64,000 nucleotides of DNA, from the NCBI GenBank assembly GCA_002928965.1, contig PERU01000008.1, positions 44,636-108,635 on the forward strand, written 5' to 3'. Source of the stretch: Methylomonas sp. (GTDB lineage Bacteria > Pseudomonadota > Gammaproteobacteria > Methylococcales > Methylomonadaceae). Shown here in pieces: positions 18,599-26,571 of the stretch. The notes beneath the pieces are model-generated. The model was given only the letters and a program-made list of their open reading frames with translations. It made no database searches and had not been told where the DNA came from. Numbering within the stretch: the stretch's first letter is position 1; each line of letters begins with the position of its first letter. The position numbers were made by a program, and so were the translations under genes.

Positions 18599-19359
18599 AC
18601 AATTCTGTCGCTTTTCGGACCATTCTGTATAAGGAAATCCGCCGCTTCACTCGCATCTGGCCACAGACTTTGCTGCCACCGGCGATTACCACCGCGCTGT
18701 ATTTCCTGATTTTCGGCAAATTGATCGGTGAGCGGATTGGCGCGGTGCATGGGGTCAGTTACATGGATTACATCGTGCCGGGGGTGATTTTAATGTCGGT
18801 GATCAGTCATTCTTATTCGAATGTGGTGTCATCATTTTATTCCACTAAATTTCAGCATCACATTGAAGAATTGCTGGTATCGCCAGTGCCGAACTGGGTG
18901 ATTTTGAGCGGTTATGTGTGTGGCGGCATTGCCAGAGGCGTGATGGTTGGGGCTGTGGTAGCGGCGATTTCCATGCTGTTTACGCAGGTGACGGTACTTA
19001 ATTGGCCTATTACCTTGACGGTATTGATATTAACTTCAACCCTGTTTGCTTTGGCTGGGTTTATCAATGCAGTGTTTGCCGACAGTTTTGATGATATTTC
19101 CATCATCCCCAATTTCGTACTCACCCCGCTAAGTTATCTGGGCGGGGTGTTTTATTCGCTGGCCATGCTGCCGCCGATTTGGCAAATCATCGCTCAGGGG
19201 AATCCGATTCTGTATATGATCAACGCCTTTCGCTTTGGTTTGATCGGGGTGACGGACGTGGATATTGCTCTGGCCTTTCAGATGACTGCGGGTTTTATCT
19301 TGTTTTTGAGCGGACTCAGTTTGTTTTTGCTGCATAAAGGTATAGGCATCAAAAACTGA
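18595..19359 (+). CDS. yadH: ABC-2 type permease (YadH-like)
   Basis: A 254-residue inner-membrane protein with about six transmembrane segments of the ABC-2 family. It has the N-terminal cytoplasmic helix (FRTILYKEIRRFTRIWPQTL), the conserved YMDYIVPGVI segment, and FADSFDDISIIPNFVLTPLSYLGGVFYS near the fourth to fifth helices. It pairs with the ATPase encoded just upstream. It converges with fnr, whose stop is 10 bases beyond. Confidence 0.93.
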   Translation: MNNSVAFRTILYKEIRRFTRIWPQTLLPPAITTALYFLIFGKLIGERIGAVHGVSYMDYIVPGVILMSVISHSYSNVVSSFYSTKFQHHIEELLVSPVPNWVILSGYVCGGIARGVMVGAVVAAISMLFTQVTVLNWPITLTVLILTSTLFALAGFINAVFADSFDDISIIPNFVLTPLSYLGGVFYSLAMLPPIWQIIAQGNPILYMINAFRFGLIGVTDVDIALAFQMTAGFILFLSGLSLFLLHKGIGIKN

Positions 19360-19369
19360 TCGTAAGTTT

Positions 19370-20074
19370 TCAGTCTTCCGGCTGCAGCATGTTTTTCAGC
19401 AAATCCAGGTTTTTGATCTGAATAAACCTGTTTTGCACCACAATCAAATCATCATCCTGAAACTTCTTTAACAAACGACTGACGGTTTCCAACGCCAAGC
19501 CCAAATGGTTGCCGATTTCCTGCCGGGTCAAGGACAGTTTGAACTCGGACGATGAAAAGCCGCGCCGCTTCAGCCGCTCCGACAAACTGATCAAAAAATA
19601 CGCCAGCCGCTCTTCTGCGGGACGTTTGCTCATCACCAGCTGGTTTTTGTCTTCCAGCATTTTTTCGCCGGAATGGCGAAACAATTCACGGGTCAGGCTG
19701 GGTACATTCTGAAACAGCTGGCTCATGCTCTCTGCCGGTAGGATGCAGAAGGTCATGGTTTCCAAAGCAACCGCCGCGCAGCCGTGTTTTTCGTTGGATA
19801 AGCCATCAAAGCCCAGCAATTCGCCGGGCAGCAAGATATTCAGGATATGTTCATTGCCGTGGTTGTCGTTGGCGATCAGTTTGGCGCTGCCGGATTTGAT
19901 GGCCAGGATGCCATTGAAACGGTCGCCCTCGCGGTAAATAAAATCGCCGCGCTGCAAGGTCTTGCGGGCTTTCACTACCTTGCTGATGTTGCTGATTTCG
20001 CTTTGCGACAAGCCGCGTGGCAGGCAGATGTTATCGAGGCTGCAGTTTTCGCAGCTAACAGGGTTTTGACTCAC
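19370..20074 (-). CDS. fnr: FNR-type oxygen-sensing transcription regulator
   Basis: A Crp/Fnr regulator of about 234 residues. The N-terminus has CENCSLDNIC (C-x2-C-x5-C), which together with the later Cys in ETMTFCILP matches the four ligands of the oxygen-labile [4Fe-4S] cluster of E. coli FNR. A cyclic-nucleotide-binding fold follows (REGDRFNGILAIKSGSAKL, LLPGELLGFDGL). The C-terminal helix-turn-helix (LTRQEIGNHLGLALETVSRLLKKF) carries the E..SR recognition-helix pattern expected to read TTGAT-N4-ATCAA sites. The longer open frame to 20257 runs through fbp and looks like a shadow. The GTG at 20074, four bases after the fbp stop, is the likely start, though its ribosome binding site is weak. 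Confidence 0.9.
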   Translation of the reverse strand: MSQNPVSCENCSLDNICLPRGLSQSEISNISKVVKARKTLQRGDFIYREGDRFNGILAIKSGSAKLIANDNHGNEHILNILLPGELLGFDGLSNEKHGCAAVALETMTFCILPAESMSQLFQNVPSLTRELFRHSGEKMLEDKNQLVMSKRPAEERLAYFLISLSERLKRRGFSSSEFKLSLTRQEIGNHLGLALETVSRLLKKFQDDDLIVVQNRFIQIKNLDLLKNMLQPED

Positions 20075-20078
20075 GTGG

Positions 20079-21113
20079 TTATGCTTGGGTATGTTCTTGA
20101 TAATAGCGAATAATGCGTTCGACTTCGTTTTTGGAACCGAATACCAGTGGTACGCGCTGATGAATGGCCTCGGGTTGAATGTCCAACATTCTTTCCTTGC
20201 CGGTGCTGCAAAGCCCGCCGGCCTGTTCGATGATAAAAGCCATAGGATTGGCTTCATACATCAGTCGCAGCCTGCCTGGACGTTCCGGTTCGCGGACATC
20301 CCAGGGGTACAAAAATACCCCGCCGCGATTCAGAATCCGGTAGACATCCGCCACCAGCGAAGCAATCCAGCGCATATTGAAGTTTTTACCGCGCGGGCCG
20401 TCTTTGCCGGCTACGCATTCGTCGGCATAGCGTTTCACCGGGTCTTCCCAGAATCGCTGGTTGGACATATTGATGGCGAACTCGCTGGTGTCTGCCGGAA
20501 TGCGCATGTTGCGGTGGGTGAGAATAAACTCGCCGATGTCCTGATCCAGGGTAAAGCCGTTGACGCCGTTGCCGGTGGTCAAGATCAGCATGGTCGATGG
20601 GCCGTACAAAACAAAGCCGGCGCAGACTTGTTGATGACCGGGCTGCAGAAAGTCTTCGGTGGTTGGTTCAGCGCCTTCTTGGCAGCGTAATATTGAAAAG
20701 ATGGTGCCGACGGTCAGATTGATGTCGATGTTGGACGAACCATCCAGCGGATCAAACAGCACCAGATATTTGCCTTTGGGGTACTGGCTGGCGATTGTAA
20801 TCGGCGCGTCGATTTCTTCCGAGGCCATGCCGGCCAGCTGTCCACCCCATTCCAAGGCTTTGATCATGATGTCGTTGGTAATGATGTCCAGCTTTTTTTG
20901 TACTTCGCCTTGTACGTTTTCCGATTCGGCGCTGCCCAGTACACCAATCAAATCGCCGCGGTTGACCAGGTGCGAGATCTGTTTGCAGGCGGTGACAATA
21001 TTGTTCAGCAGCAAGGTGAAACTGCCTGAGGCATCCGGCACACCGCGCTGCTGCTCAATGATGAACTGCGTCAGGGTAATGGGTTCAGCGTGGAGTTTTA
21101 GGGATTGAGTCAT
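20079..21113 (-). CDS. fbp: Fructose-1,6-bisphosphatase class I
   Basis: Converts fructose-1,6-bisphosphate to fructose-6-phosphate in gluconeogenesis and, in methylotrophs, in carbon assimilation cycles. The protein is 344 residues. The active-site motif [19 protein letters not shown] lies near residue 120. The second substrate region is [27 protein letters not shown], and [16 protein letters not shown] follows. The ATG at 21113 ([17 protein letters not shown]) is the family start; upstream in-frame codons belong to the gap after the nitroreductase gene. fnr starts four bases after the fbp stop, so they probably form an operon. Confidence 0.95.
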   Translation of the reverse strand: MTQSLKLHAEPITLTQFIIEQQRGVPDASGSFTLLLNNIVTACKQISHLVNRGDLIGVLGSAESENVQGEVQKKLDIITNDIMIKALEWGGQLAGMASEEIDAPITIASQYPKGKYLVLFDPLDGSSNIDINLTVGTIFSILRCQEGAEPTTEDFLQPGHQQVCAGFVLYGPSTMLILTTGNGVNGFTLDQDIGEFILTHRNMRIPADTSEFAINMSNQRFWEDPVKRYADECVAGKDGPRGKNFNMRWIASLVADVYRILNRGGVFLYPWDVREPERPGRLRLMYEANPMAFIIEQAGGLCSTGKERMLDIQPEAIHQRVPLVFGSKNEVERIIRYYQEHTQA

Positions 21114-21135
21114 TTTCTGTATAAAGCACTGAAAG

Positions 21136-21741
21136 TTAAGCGAAGCGATCGGTAAACACGATTTCAGCGAGCGGCAGTTGTCCACCACGCGGCAGGGCGG
21201 GTTGCAGAGCTTTGCCGATGGCTACAAACAGGCTGATGACATGATCCGCGGGCAGGTTAATCAGTTTGCCGACTTCGGCAAAATCAAATCCGTCCATTGG
21301 GCAGGAATCATAACCCATGGCTTTGGCAGCCAGCATCAAGGTTTGCGCCGCCATGCCGCAGGAGCGCATGGCTTCGTCGCGTTCGGTTTGCGGTTTGTTG
21401 GTGTAATAATCGTGAATGGCCGGTAACAAAAAATCTCTGGCGGCTTGCGGGGCATTTTGCCAATAACGTTCGGGGTGTTTTTCCCACGCTTTTAGGTCGG
21501 CGCATATTACGATTAATAAAGACGCATCGGTGACTTGGGCTTGATCCCAGGCGACTTGGCGTATTTGCTGGCGCAATGCGGTATCTCGGACCAGCACAAA
21601 GCGCCAGTGTTGAATGTTGAAAGCAGTCGGCGACAACGCGGCCAGCGACATCAGTGACTGAATGTCTTGCTCGGTCAGTGAGTAATTGGGATCAAATTGC
21701 TTGACTGAGCGTCGTGCTTGGATGGTTAGCTGTGTGTCCAT
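21136..21741 (-). CDS. Nitroreductase-family flavoprotein
   Basis: A 201-residue FMN-dependent oxidoreductase of the nitroreductase superfamily. The N-terminal [20 protein letters not shown] and the FMN-binding [19 protein letters not shown] are clear. The C-terminal [32 protein letters not shown] is the second conserved block. Such enzymes reduce nitroaromatics, quinones or flavins with NAD(P)H; the natural substrate cannot be read from sequence. It lies just upstream of fbp on the same strand (22 bases), so it may be the first gene of a nitroreductase-fbp-fnr operon. Confidence 0.88.
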   Translation of the reverse strand: MDTQLTIQARRSVKQFDPNYSLTEQDIQSLMSLAALSPTAFNIQHWRFVLVRDTALRQQIRQVAWDQAQVTDASLLIVICADLKAWEKHPERYWQNAPQAARDFLLPAIHDYYTNKPQTERDEAMRSCGMAAQTLMLAAKAMGYDSCPMDGFDFAEVGKLINLPADHVISLFVAIGKALQPALPRGGQLPLAEIVFTDRFA

Positions 21742-22041
21742 ACTAAATGTCCTGCTGAATTAGGAAAAGATTGAAAGCACGTGTTTTCAGGTGATCGTCA
21801 GGCCTGGTTTGTCTGCAACCACTGCTGGGTGGTGGTCGGCCGGAGTGGACTTAACCCCCTCAACACGTCAGCAATCGAGCGCAGATTTTCAGTGCATGAT
21901 TTTAATCCATAAGTTTAAACATTATTTGATTTGAGATTGAAAAAAGTTGAACCGAATAGAGTGTTATAATATAACGTACTTGACTAAGGATGTTTTTCCT
22001 GGTTGCAAGTTGGGTTTTATTGTTTTTCTAAGGAGTAAATT
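21742..22041 (+). other. Divergent control region holding a Zur box
   Basis: The 300 bases between the nitroreductase and All3515-like genes contain no further reading frame of note. The second half becomes AT-rich and holds the extended -10 promoter and Zur-like palindrome annotated separately. A strong ribosome binding site AAGGAG (22030-22035) sits six bases before the All3515-like ATG. Confidence 0.7.
21961..21977 (+). promoter_or_regulatory. Zur box overlapping an extended -10 promoter
   Basis: GTTATAATATAAC (21963-21975) is a perfect 6-1-6 palindrome. TGTTATAATATAACG matches 14 of 15 bases of the gammaproteobacterial Zur core TGTTATANTATAACA as I recall it. The same bases contain TGTTATAAT, an extended -10 (TG-N-TATAAT), so zinc-loaded Zur would block the promoter directly. 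It lies 65 bases upstream of the All3515-like start codon. The flanking arms of the full 23-bp consensus are poorly matched. Confidence 0.75.
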
Positions 22042-22758
22042 ATGTTTAAAAACGGGTTAAAAATGGTTTTGGCAGCCGCACTGGTCAGTCAGATGGTCAC
22101 AGCCAATGCAGAGGGTTTGCACGAAGGCGATGTCAATCCCTGGAAAGTGGGTACTGAGATTTATCTGAATGCCACCGTGTTTGAAGCGGATTTTGGAGAT
22201 TTTGCGGGCGGTCCTTTCAGAACCAGCAATCCAGGCTTTGATGTTGATACTGCACAGGGTCCATTTGGCTTCGGTAACGTGCTGCGCTATGAAGCACTCG
22301 GTGCTTTGCAGTTCTGGAATGGCTCGATCTGGTCGAACGCGCTGCCCGGTAATGAAACGCTGAGTATTGTTGATGCTTTGGATGAGACTACAGTATTCAG
22401 TGCTACAGGTGTGAGCAATCCGATTGGGGTAATTGATGCGATTGGACCAAATGGTGGGCTGCATTCGCATTTGCAATTTTCACTGCGCAATGCAGCCAAC
22501 CAATTGGGCGGCACCTTGGGTGCTTACTGGATCAGCTTCCAACTGTTTGAAACAGCAGCTGATTCGCTGGAGCCTCTGACTCAAGCCTCGGCGCCTATTT
22601 CCATTTTCTTTAATCGTGGCATGGATCATGAAGACTTTGATTTAGCCATCGACAATGCGGTATCCGCTGTACCGCTGCCGTCATCCATCTGGATGTTTGG
22701 CTCTGCTGTGATAGGCATGGTGTCGCTGGTAAAGCGTCGCAGTCGCTTGACAGCTTAA
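22042..22758 (+). CDS. All3515-like Zur-regulated PEP-CTERM secreted protein
   Basis: A 238-residue exported protein. The signal peptide is about residues 1-24 (..VTANAEG). The body carries a block also found in the gene at 25120: DFGDFAGGPFRTSNPGFD, then GNVLRYEALGALQFWNG, then LHSHLQFSLRN and GTLGAYWISFQLF. The C-terminus is a VPLPSSIWMFGS sorting tail with a hydrophobic stretch and KRRSR. I recall an 'all3515 family, Zur-repressed PEP-CTERM' group defined from cyanobacteria, and the layout and Zur box fit it. The role is probably metal binding or handling at the cell surface; the conserved His in LHSHL is a candidate ligand. It is followed by a terminator and then the receptor gene. Confidence 0.8.
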   Translation: MFKNGLKMVLAAALVSQMVTANAEGLHEGDVNPWKVGTEIYLNATVFEADFGDFAGGPFRTSNPGFDVDTAQGPFGFGNVLRYEALGALQFWNGSIWSNALPGNETLSIVDALDETTVFSATGVSNPIGVIDAIGPNGGLHSHLQFSLRNAANQLGGTLGAYWISFQLFETAADSLEPLTQASAPISIFFNRGMDHEDFDLAIDNAVSAVPLPSSIWMFGSAVIGMVSLVKRRSRLTA

Positions 22759-22766
22759 TGCATAGG

Positions 22767-22796
22767 CCGGGCGCTGCTTAGTGCCCGGTTTTTTTT
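22767..22796 (+). terminator. Intrinsic terminator between the All3515-like and receptor genes
   Basis: The stem CCGGGCGC (22767-22774) pairs with GTGCCCGG (22781-22788), with one G-T pair, a six-base loop and a run of eight T. It ends only 20 bases before the receptor start. Since no promoter fits in between, it probably attenuates rather than fully stops transcription into the receptor. Confidence 0.85.
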
Positions 22797-22816
22797 GATC
22801 AATACCGATTTCAACG

Positions 22817-25033
22817 TTGTTTACAAATCATTCACCCTTTTTCAATACGCTGCTGCTGGTGTGTGTCAGCAGCCAAGCCATGGCGGCTGCCGATGCTCAA
22901 ACGGAGGACGTCACTGCCCTGGATGCCATCGAGGTGGTTGATACGCAAGTAAGACAAGACACTTCACCGCAGCAAAGTGTGCTGAGCGGCGACGCCCTCA
23001 AATTGCAACAAGCCGACACACTGGGTAAAACCCTGGAAAATCAGATGGGCGTAGCCAATGCCTCGTTTGGACCGGGCGTTGGCGTGCCTGTGATACGCGG
23101 TTTGAGCGGTTCGCGGGTGCGTATCATGCAGGACGGCATCGGCAGTCATGATGCATCGGCCTTGAGCCCGGACCACGCAGTCGCCATCGAACCCTTGTTT
23201 GCCGAAGAAATTACCGTCATGCGCGGGCCGGATACCATTCGCTATGGCGGCAATGCCATCGGCGGCATGGTCAACGTCAAAGACAATCGCATTCCCGAGC
23301 GTGTCCCGGAACACGGCATCGGCGGCGCTGCAGAAAGCCGGTTTGATACCAACGCCGACGCCACCAATTCAGCCTTTAAAGTCGACTTAGGCAAGGACAT
23401 GTTCGCGATGCGGGTAGGCGGTTTTCATCGAAACCGCAACGATACCGAAATTGCCGGCGAGGCGATCGATACCAACGCCATTCGTGAACAATTTGGTCTG
23501 GACAATATCATCAACGCCAAAGGCAGTATTCCCAATACCGACAATGAAAGCCAGGGCGGCTCGGCGGGTTTTTCCTGGCTGGGCGAGTCGGCGATGGCCG
23601 GCATGTCGGTGAGTCATTTTACTAACCGCTACGGTGTTCCCAAAGGCACGCATGGCGTGGATGCCAGCCATCTGGGCGGTCTGGAAACGCTGTTGCCTGG
23701 GCTCGACATCGGCGGATTTGAAGATATTCTAGGGCCTGAAGCGCTCAATCCCAGTATCCGCATTGATATGCAGCAGAGCCGTTACGATTTTAAAAGCGAA
23801 TGGTATCCACCCATTCCCGGCATTGATCGTCTGGCGTTTCGTTATGGCATAGTCGATTACACCCATACCGAACTGGAAGGCGGTTTGCCGTTTACGACTT
23901 TTGACAATCAAGTGGCGGAAGGCCGTTTTGAAATCGAACACAAATGGTTGCAGAATTTTTCCGGCAGCTTTGGTGCGCAATGGCAGGATAGGGATTTTTC
24001 GGCATTAGGGGTGGAAACTTTTGTTCCTCAAACCGAAAGCGATACCCTGGGTCTGTTTACGCTGCAAAAACTCAAACTGGCAGATTGGACATTTGAAGCG
24101 GGTTTGCGCACCGAACGGGTGCGCATCGACCCATTGGCCGCTGCTTTGAAATTTCCGGCTCCTCCAGAGCAGCCGCCGATTTACCCGGCAGTACCTTTGC
24201 CGGATAGTCTGAGTTTTCGGGCTGATTCGATTGCTTTGTCGGCGCGCTGGGACCTGCATCAATATGCCAGTGTGATACTCAGCCTCAATCGCGCTAAGCG
24301 CGCACCGGATATTCAGGAATTGCTGGCCTTGGGGCCGCACTTATCCACCCGAACTTTTGAGGTGGGTAATGTAAAACTCAGTAATGAAACCGTTAATCTG
24401 GCCGACCTGGGGTTTGACTGGCATTCCGATCGGTTGGCGGCCAAACTGAATGGTTATTACAACCACACTGAAGACTATATCTATCAAAAACTCAATCCAG
24501 GCGCATTCTACAGTTACCACGAAGCCCAATTTTATGCCGAGTGCGTCAGTATCATCGATTGTTTACCGGTGTACGGCTATGCCCAGCGCAATGCCGAGTT
24601 TTTCGGTTACGAAGCGGAAACCCAGGCCACCTTGGCAGAAACCAAGCTCGGACAGTTAAAACTGACTTTGTTTTCGGATTGGGTTAGAGGCCGATTTTCC
24701 GATGCCGAACGCAGCGATGTGCCGCGTTTGCCGCCGTTACGCTTTGGTGCAGAACTGGGATTTGGCGATCAAGATTGGAATACCGCCGTGCGTTACACCC
24801 GTGCCGAAGATCAGAATAAACCGGGTGCAGGTGAAACCACTACAGCCGGTTATCACGTGTTGAGTGCTACGGCTGATTATCATTGGCGAGGGATTAAACC
24901 AGTGGATTTTTGGGTATTTGCCAAAGCCAACAATTTGTTGGATCAGGAAATTCGTAGCTCGGTGTCCTTTTTGCGCAATTTTGCCCCGGAGCCGGGTCGC
25001 AGCGTGGTGATTGGTTTTCGCGCCACCTATTAA
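22817..25033 (+). CDS. znuD: ZnuD-like TonB-dependent outer-membrane receptor
   Basis: A 738-residue gated outer-membrane importer. The signal peptide is about residues 1-24 (LLLVCVSSQAMAAAD) and a TonB-box-like segment is DAIEVVDTQV. The plug domain contains PVIRGLSGSRVRIMQDGI, SHDASALSPDHAVAIEPL and MRGPDTIRYGGNAIGGMVNV, which follow the ZnuD (zinc/haem) family closely from memory. The 22-strand barrel ends in ..VVIGFRATY with a terminal aromatic. The His-rich extracellular loop of Neisseria ZnuD is replaced here by a short stretch (KGTHGVDASH), so zinc preference is inferred mainly from family and Zur context. The start appears to be TTG with no clear ribosome binding site, just after a terminator. 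Confidence 0.85.
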   Translation: MFTNHSPFFNTLLLVCVSSQAMAAADAQTEDVTALDAIEVVDTQVRQDTSPQQSVLSGDALKLQQADTLGKTLENQMGVANASFGPGVGVPVIRGLSGSRVRIMQDGIGSHDASALSPDHAVAIEPLFAEEITVMRGPDTIRYGGNAIGGMVNVKDNRIPERVPEHGIGGAAESRFDTNADATNSAFKVDLGKDMFAMRVGGFHRNRNDTEIAGEAIDTNAIREQFGLDNIINAKGSIPNTDNESQGGSAGFSWLGESAMAGMSVSHFTNRYGVPKGTHGVDASHLGGLETLLPGLDIGGFEDILGPEALNPSIRIDMQQSRYDFKSEWYPPIPGIDRLAFRYGIVDYTHTELEGGLPFTTFDNQVAEGRFEIEHKWLQNFSGSFGAQWQDRDFSALGVETFVPQTESDTLGLFTLQKLKLADWTFEAGLRTERVRIDPLAAALKFPAPPEQPPIYPAVPLPDSLSFRADSIALSARWDLHQYASVILSLNRAKRAPDIQELLALGPHLSTRTFEVGNVKLSNETVNLADLGFDWHSDRLAAKLNGYYNHTEDYIYQKLNPGAFYSYHEAQFYAECVSIIDCLPVYGYAQRNAEFFGYEAETQATLAETKLGQLKLTLFSDWVRGRFSDAERSDVPRLPPLRFGAELGFGDQDWNTAVRYTRAEDQNKPGAGETTTAGYHVLSATADYHWRGIKPVDFWVFAKANNLLDQEIRSSVSFLRNFAPEPGRSVVIGFRATY

Positions 25034-25047
25034 TCGTTTGTTTGTGT

Positions 25048-25070
25048 CGATGTCACCACATCGGCATTTT
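25048..25070 (+). terminator. Weak hairpin with T run between receptor and second All3515-like gene
   Basis: CGATGT (25048-25053) and ACATCG (25058-25063) form a 6-bp stem with a CACC loop, followed by GCATTTTTA. A second hairpin, AATCCG/CGGATT (25080-25085/25095-25100), lies just before the ribosome binding site GGGAG. Together they could weaken transcription or stabilise the upstream mRNA. Confidence 0.5.
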
Positions 25071-25119
25071 TATACTAACAATCCGTCAGCCAAGCGGATT
25101 AATTTTGGGAGTAGCAATA

Positions 25120-26394
25120 ATGATCAATAAAACAGCACGGTGGTTATGGCCATTGGCATTTTGCAGTACTGCAGTTCAAGCGGTGCATCTGGACGTGGAA
25201 ATAAAGGGTGAAGCGAATCGCATACAGGCTGGATTTTGCCGCACGCCCAGTGCAGTCGGCTGCGATTTGCCTCCTCAATTGGCGATAAATCTGAATCTGC
25301 CGCCCAAAACCTTGCCTTTGGATGGCTCCAACGGCAAGATGATTTTTTTGAGTGATTTTCGCGATTTTGCCGGCGGTCCCAATCGAACCCCCAATCCCGG
25401 GTTTCAAGCGGCATTGAATGCCTTGAATCCTGGCGAATTGGTGCGCTATCGCGCACTGGGATATCTGGAATATTGGCAAGCGGCGACGCAGGAATGGGCG
25501 GCAGCGCCGGACAATGTGCGTATCAAACTCAGCGGCGGTATCGATCCGGCTCTGGTGATCACCGATTACAATCAGTGCGGTGGGCAATTGTTCTGTTTTG
25601 CTGATGGTATCGGCAATCAAAATGCCGTTACGCTGTATACCGGCAGCGGCATATCCGGCAATCCCGAAATGTTGGTGGATGTGGCCGGTAATAGTGGCAC
25701 ACTGCATACCCATTTGAACTGGTTTCTGGAAAATAATCAGGGCGTCATTGGCGGTCCGGTCGGGGCTTATCGGGTGGAAATGCAGATGATGTCCAATCAG
25801 CGGGATGAACCATCCGAACCGTTCTATATCATGTTCAATGCCGGTTTGCCAGTAGCGGACTTTTCCGAAGCTCTGCAGCAGCTGATAGGCTTACAGCCGC
25901 CACCGGATTCACAGCCGCAACCGGTTATAAAGCCCATAGCCAATGCGGGCGACGACAGGGTAGTCAGACTGGGGACTCTGGTTACTGTGGATGGCAGTGC
26001 CAGCAGCGATCCGCAACCAGGACCTCTTTCGCTGAGTTTTAACTGGCAGCAAACCACCGGTCCCAGTGTGACTTTGTCGGCTAATAATCAGGTTGCGACA
26101 ACCTTTACCCCGCAACAAGCCGGAAACTATACCTTTAAATTAGCCGTCAGCGACGGTGCCGAAACAAATTACGATGAAGTCAGTGTCACCGTGCCCAGAC
26201 GCGGCGATATAGATCTGGATGGTGATGTGGATCGGATTGATGTGGCCTTGATCCTGCTGGCAGTTCAGAAGAATTCCGCCATTGCGGCTAACGATGTCAG
26301 GGATGTGGATGGCAATGGCGTGATTAATAATGCAGACGCACATGCGGCCAAAGCAATCTGTACCTTACGCTTATGCGCACCAACCCGCCGCTGA
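25120..26394 (+). CDS. All3515-like domain fused to PKD and dockerin modules, secreted
   Basis: A 424-residue exported protein. The signal peptide is about residues 1-22 (WLWPLAFCSTAVQA). Residues about 70-250 repeat the All3515-like block: DFRDFAGGPNRTPNPGF, GELVRYRALGYLEYWQ, LHTHLNWFL and GPVGAYRVEMQM. A PKD domain follows (about 268-355, NAGDDRVVRLGTLVTVDGSA through YTFKLAVSDGAE). A dockerin-like pair of Ca-binding repeats follows (GDIDLDGDVDRIDVALIL and DVDGNGVINNADAHAA). It lacks a PEP-CTERM tail. The ATG at 25120 with GGGAG is chosen over the upstream frame. The position downstream of the receptor suggests it is part of the same zinc-responsive unit, acting outside the cell or in the periplasm. 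Confidence 0.82.
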   Translation: MINKTARWLWPLAFCSTAVQAVHLDVEIKGEANRIQAGFCRTPSAVGCDLPPQLAINLNLPPKTLPLDGSNGKMIFLSDFRDFAGGPNRTPNPGFQAALNALNPGELVRYRALGYLEYWQAATQEWAAAPDNVRIKLSGGIDPALVITDYNQCGGQLFCFADGIGNQNAVTLYTGSGISGNPEMLVDVAGNSGTLHTHLNWFLENNQGVIGGPVGAYRVEMQMMSNQRDEPSEPFYIMFNAGLPVADFSEALQQLIGLQPPPDSQPQPVIKPIANAGDDRVVRLGTLVTVDGSASSDPQPGPLSLSFNWQQTTGPSVTLSANNQVATTFTPQQAGNYTFKLAVSDGAETNYDEVSVTVPRRGDIDLDGDVDRIDVALILLAVQKNSAIAANDVRDVDGNGVINNADAHAAKAICTLRLCAPTRR

Positions 26395-26458
26395 TATAAC
26401 AGATCGCCCCGGTTAGTTAACTGACTTGGGGCGGTTGGACTATCAGCGAGATTTGTTG

Positions 26459-26571
26459 AGGAATGATCAGGAAATAACCCTTACAAGTGTTCGGCGTAGG
26501 TGCGGATTTATCCGCACAATGTGCATGAATTCGCACCTACCGTTGCCGAACTTGTTTCTCACATATTCCTT
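26459..26571 (+). repeat. Dispersed palindromic repeat, copy A
   Basis: About 113 bases with nested inverted repeats: outer AGGAAT/ATTCCT ends, GTTCGGC/GCCGAAC arms and the core TGCGGATTTATCCGCA. Two more copies lie at 41750-41863 and 49162-49267. The last codons of the AraC gene fall inside it. It behaves like a MITE or REP/BIME-type element. Confidence 0.85.

Noticed and set aside
20075..20257. N-terminal extension of fnr
   Set aside because: It lies inside fbp and is not similar to FNR; the conserved region begins after the GTG at 20074.
20085..20690. Plus-strand frame of 201 codons antisense to fbp
   Set aside because: Antisense shadow of a conserved fbp gene; no recognisable domain.
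22057..22476. Minus-strand frame of 139 codons within the All3515-like gene
   Set aside because: The plus-strand gene has a strong ribosome binding site, signal peptide and sorting tail; the antisense frame has none of these.
26405..26433. CGCCCC...GGGGCG hairpin as a terminator for the PKD-dockerin gene
   Set aside because: A good stem but no T run on either side, so it is not called as an intrinsic terminator.
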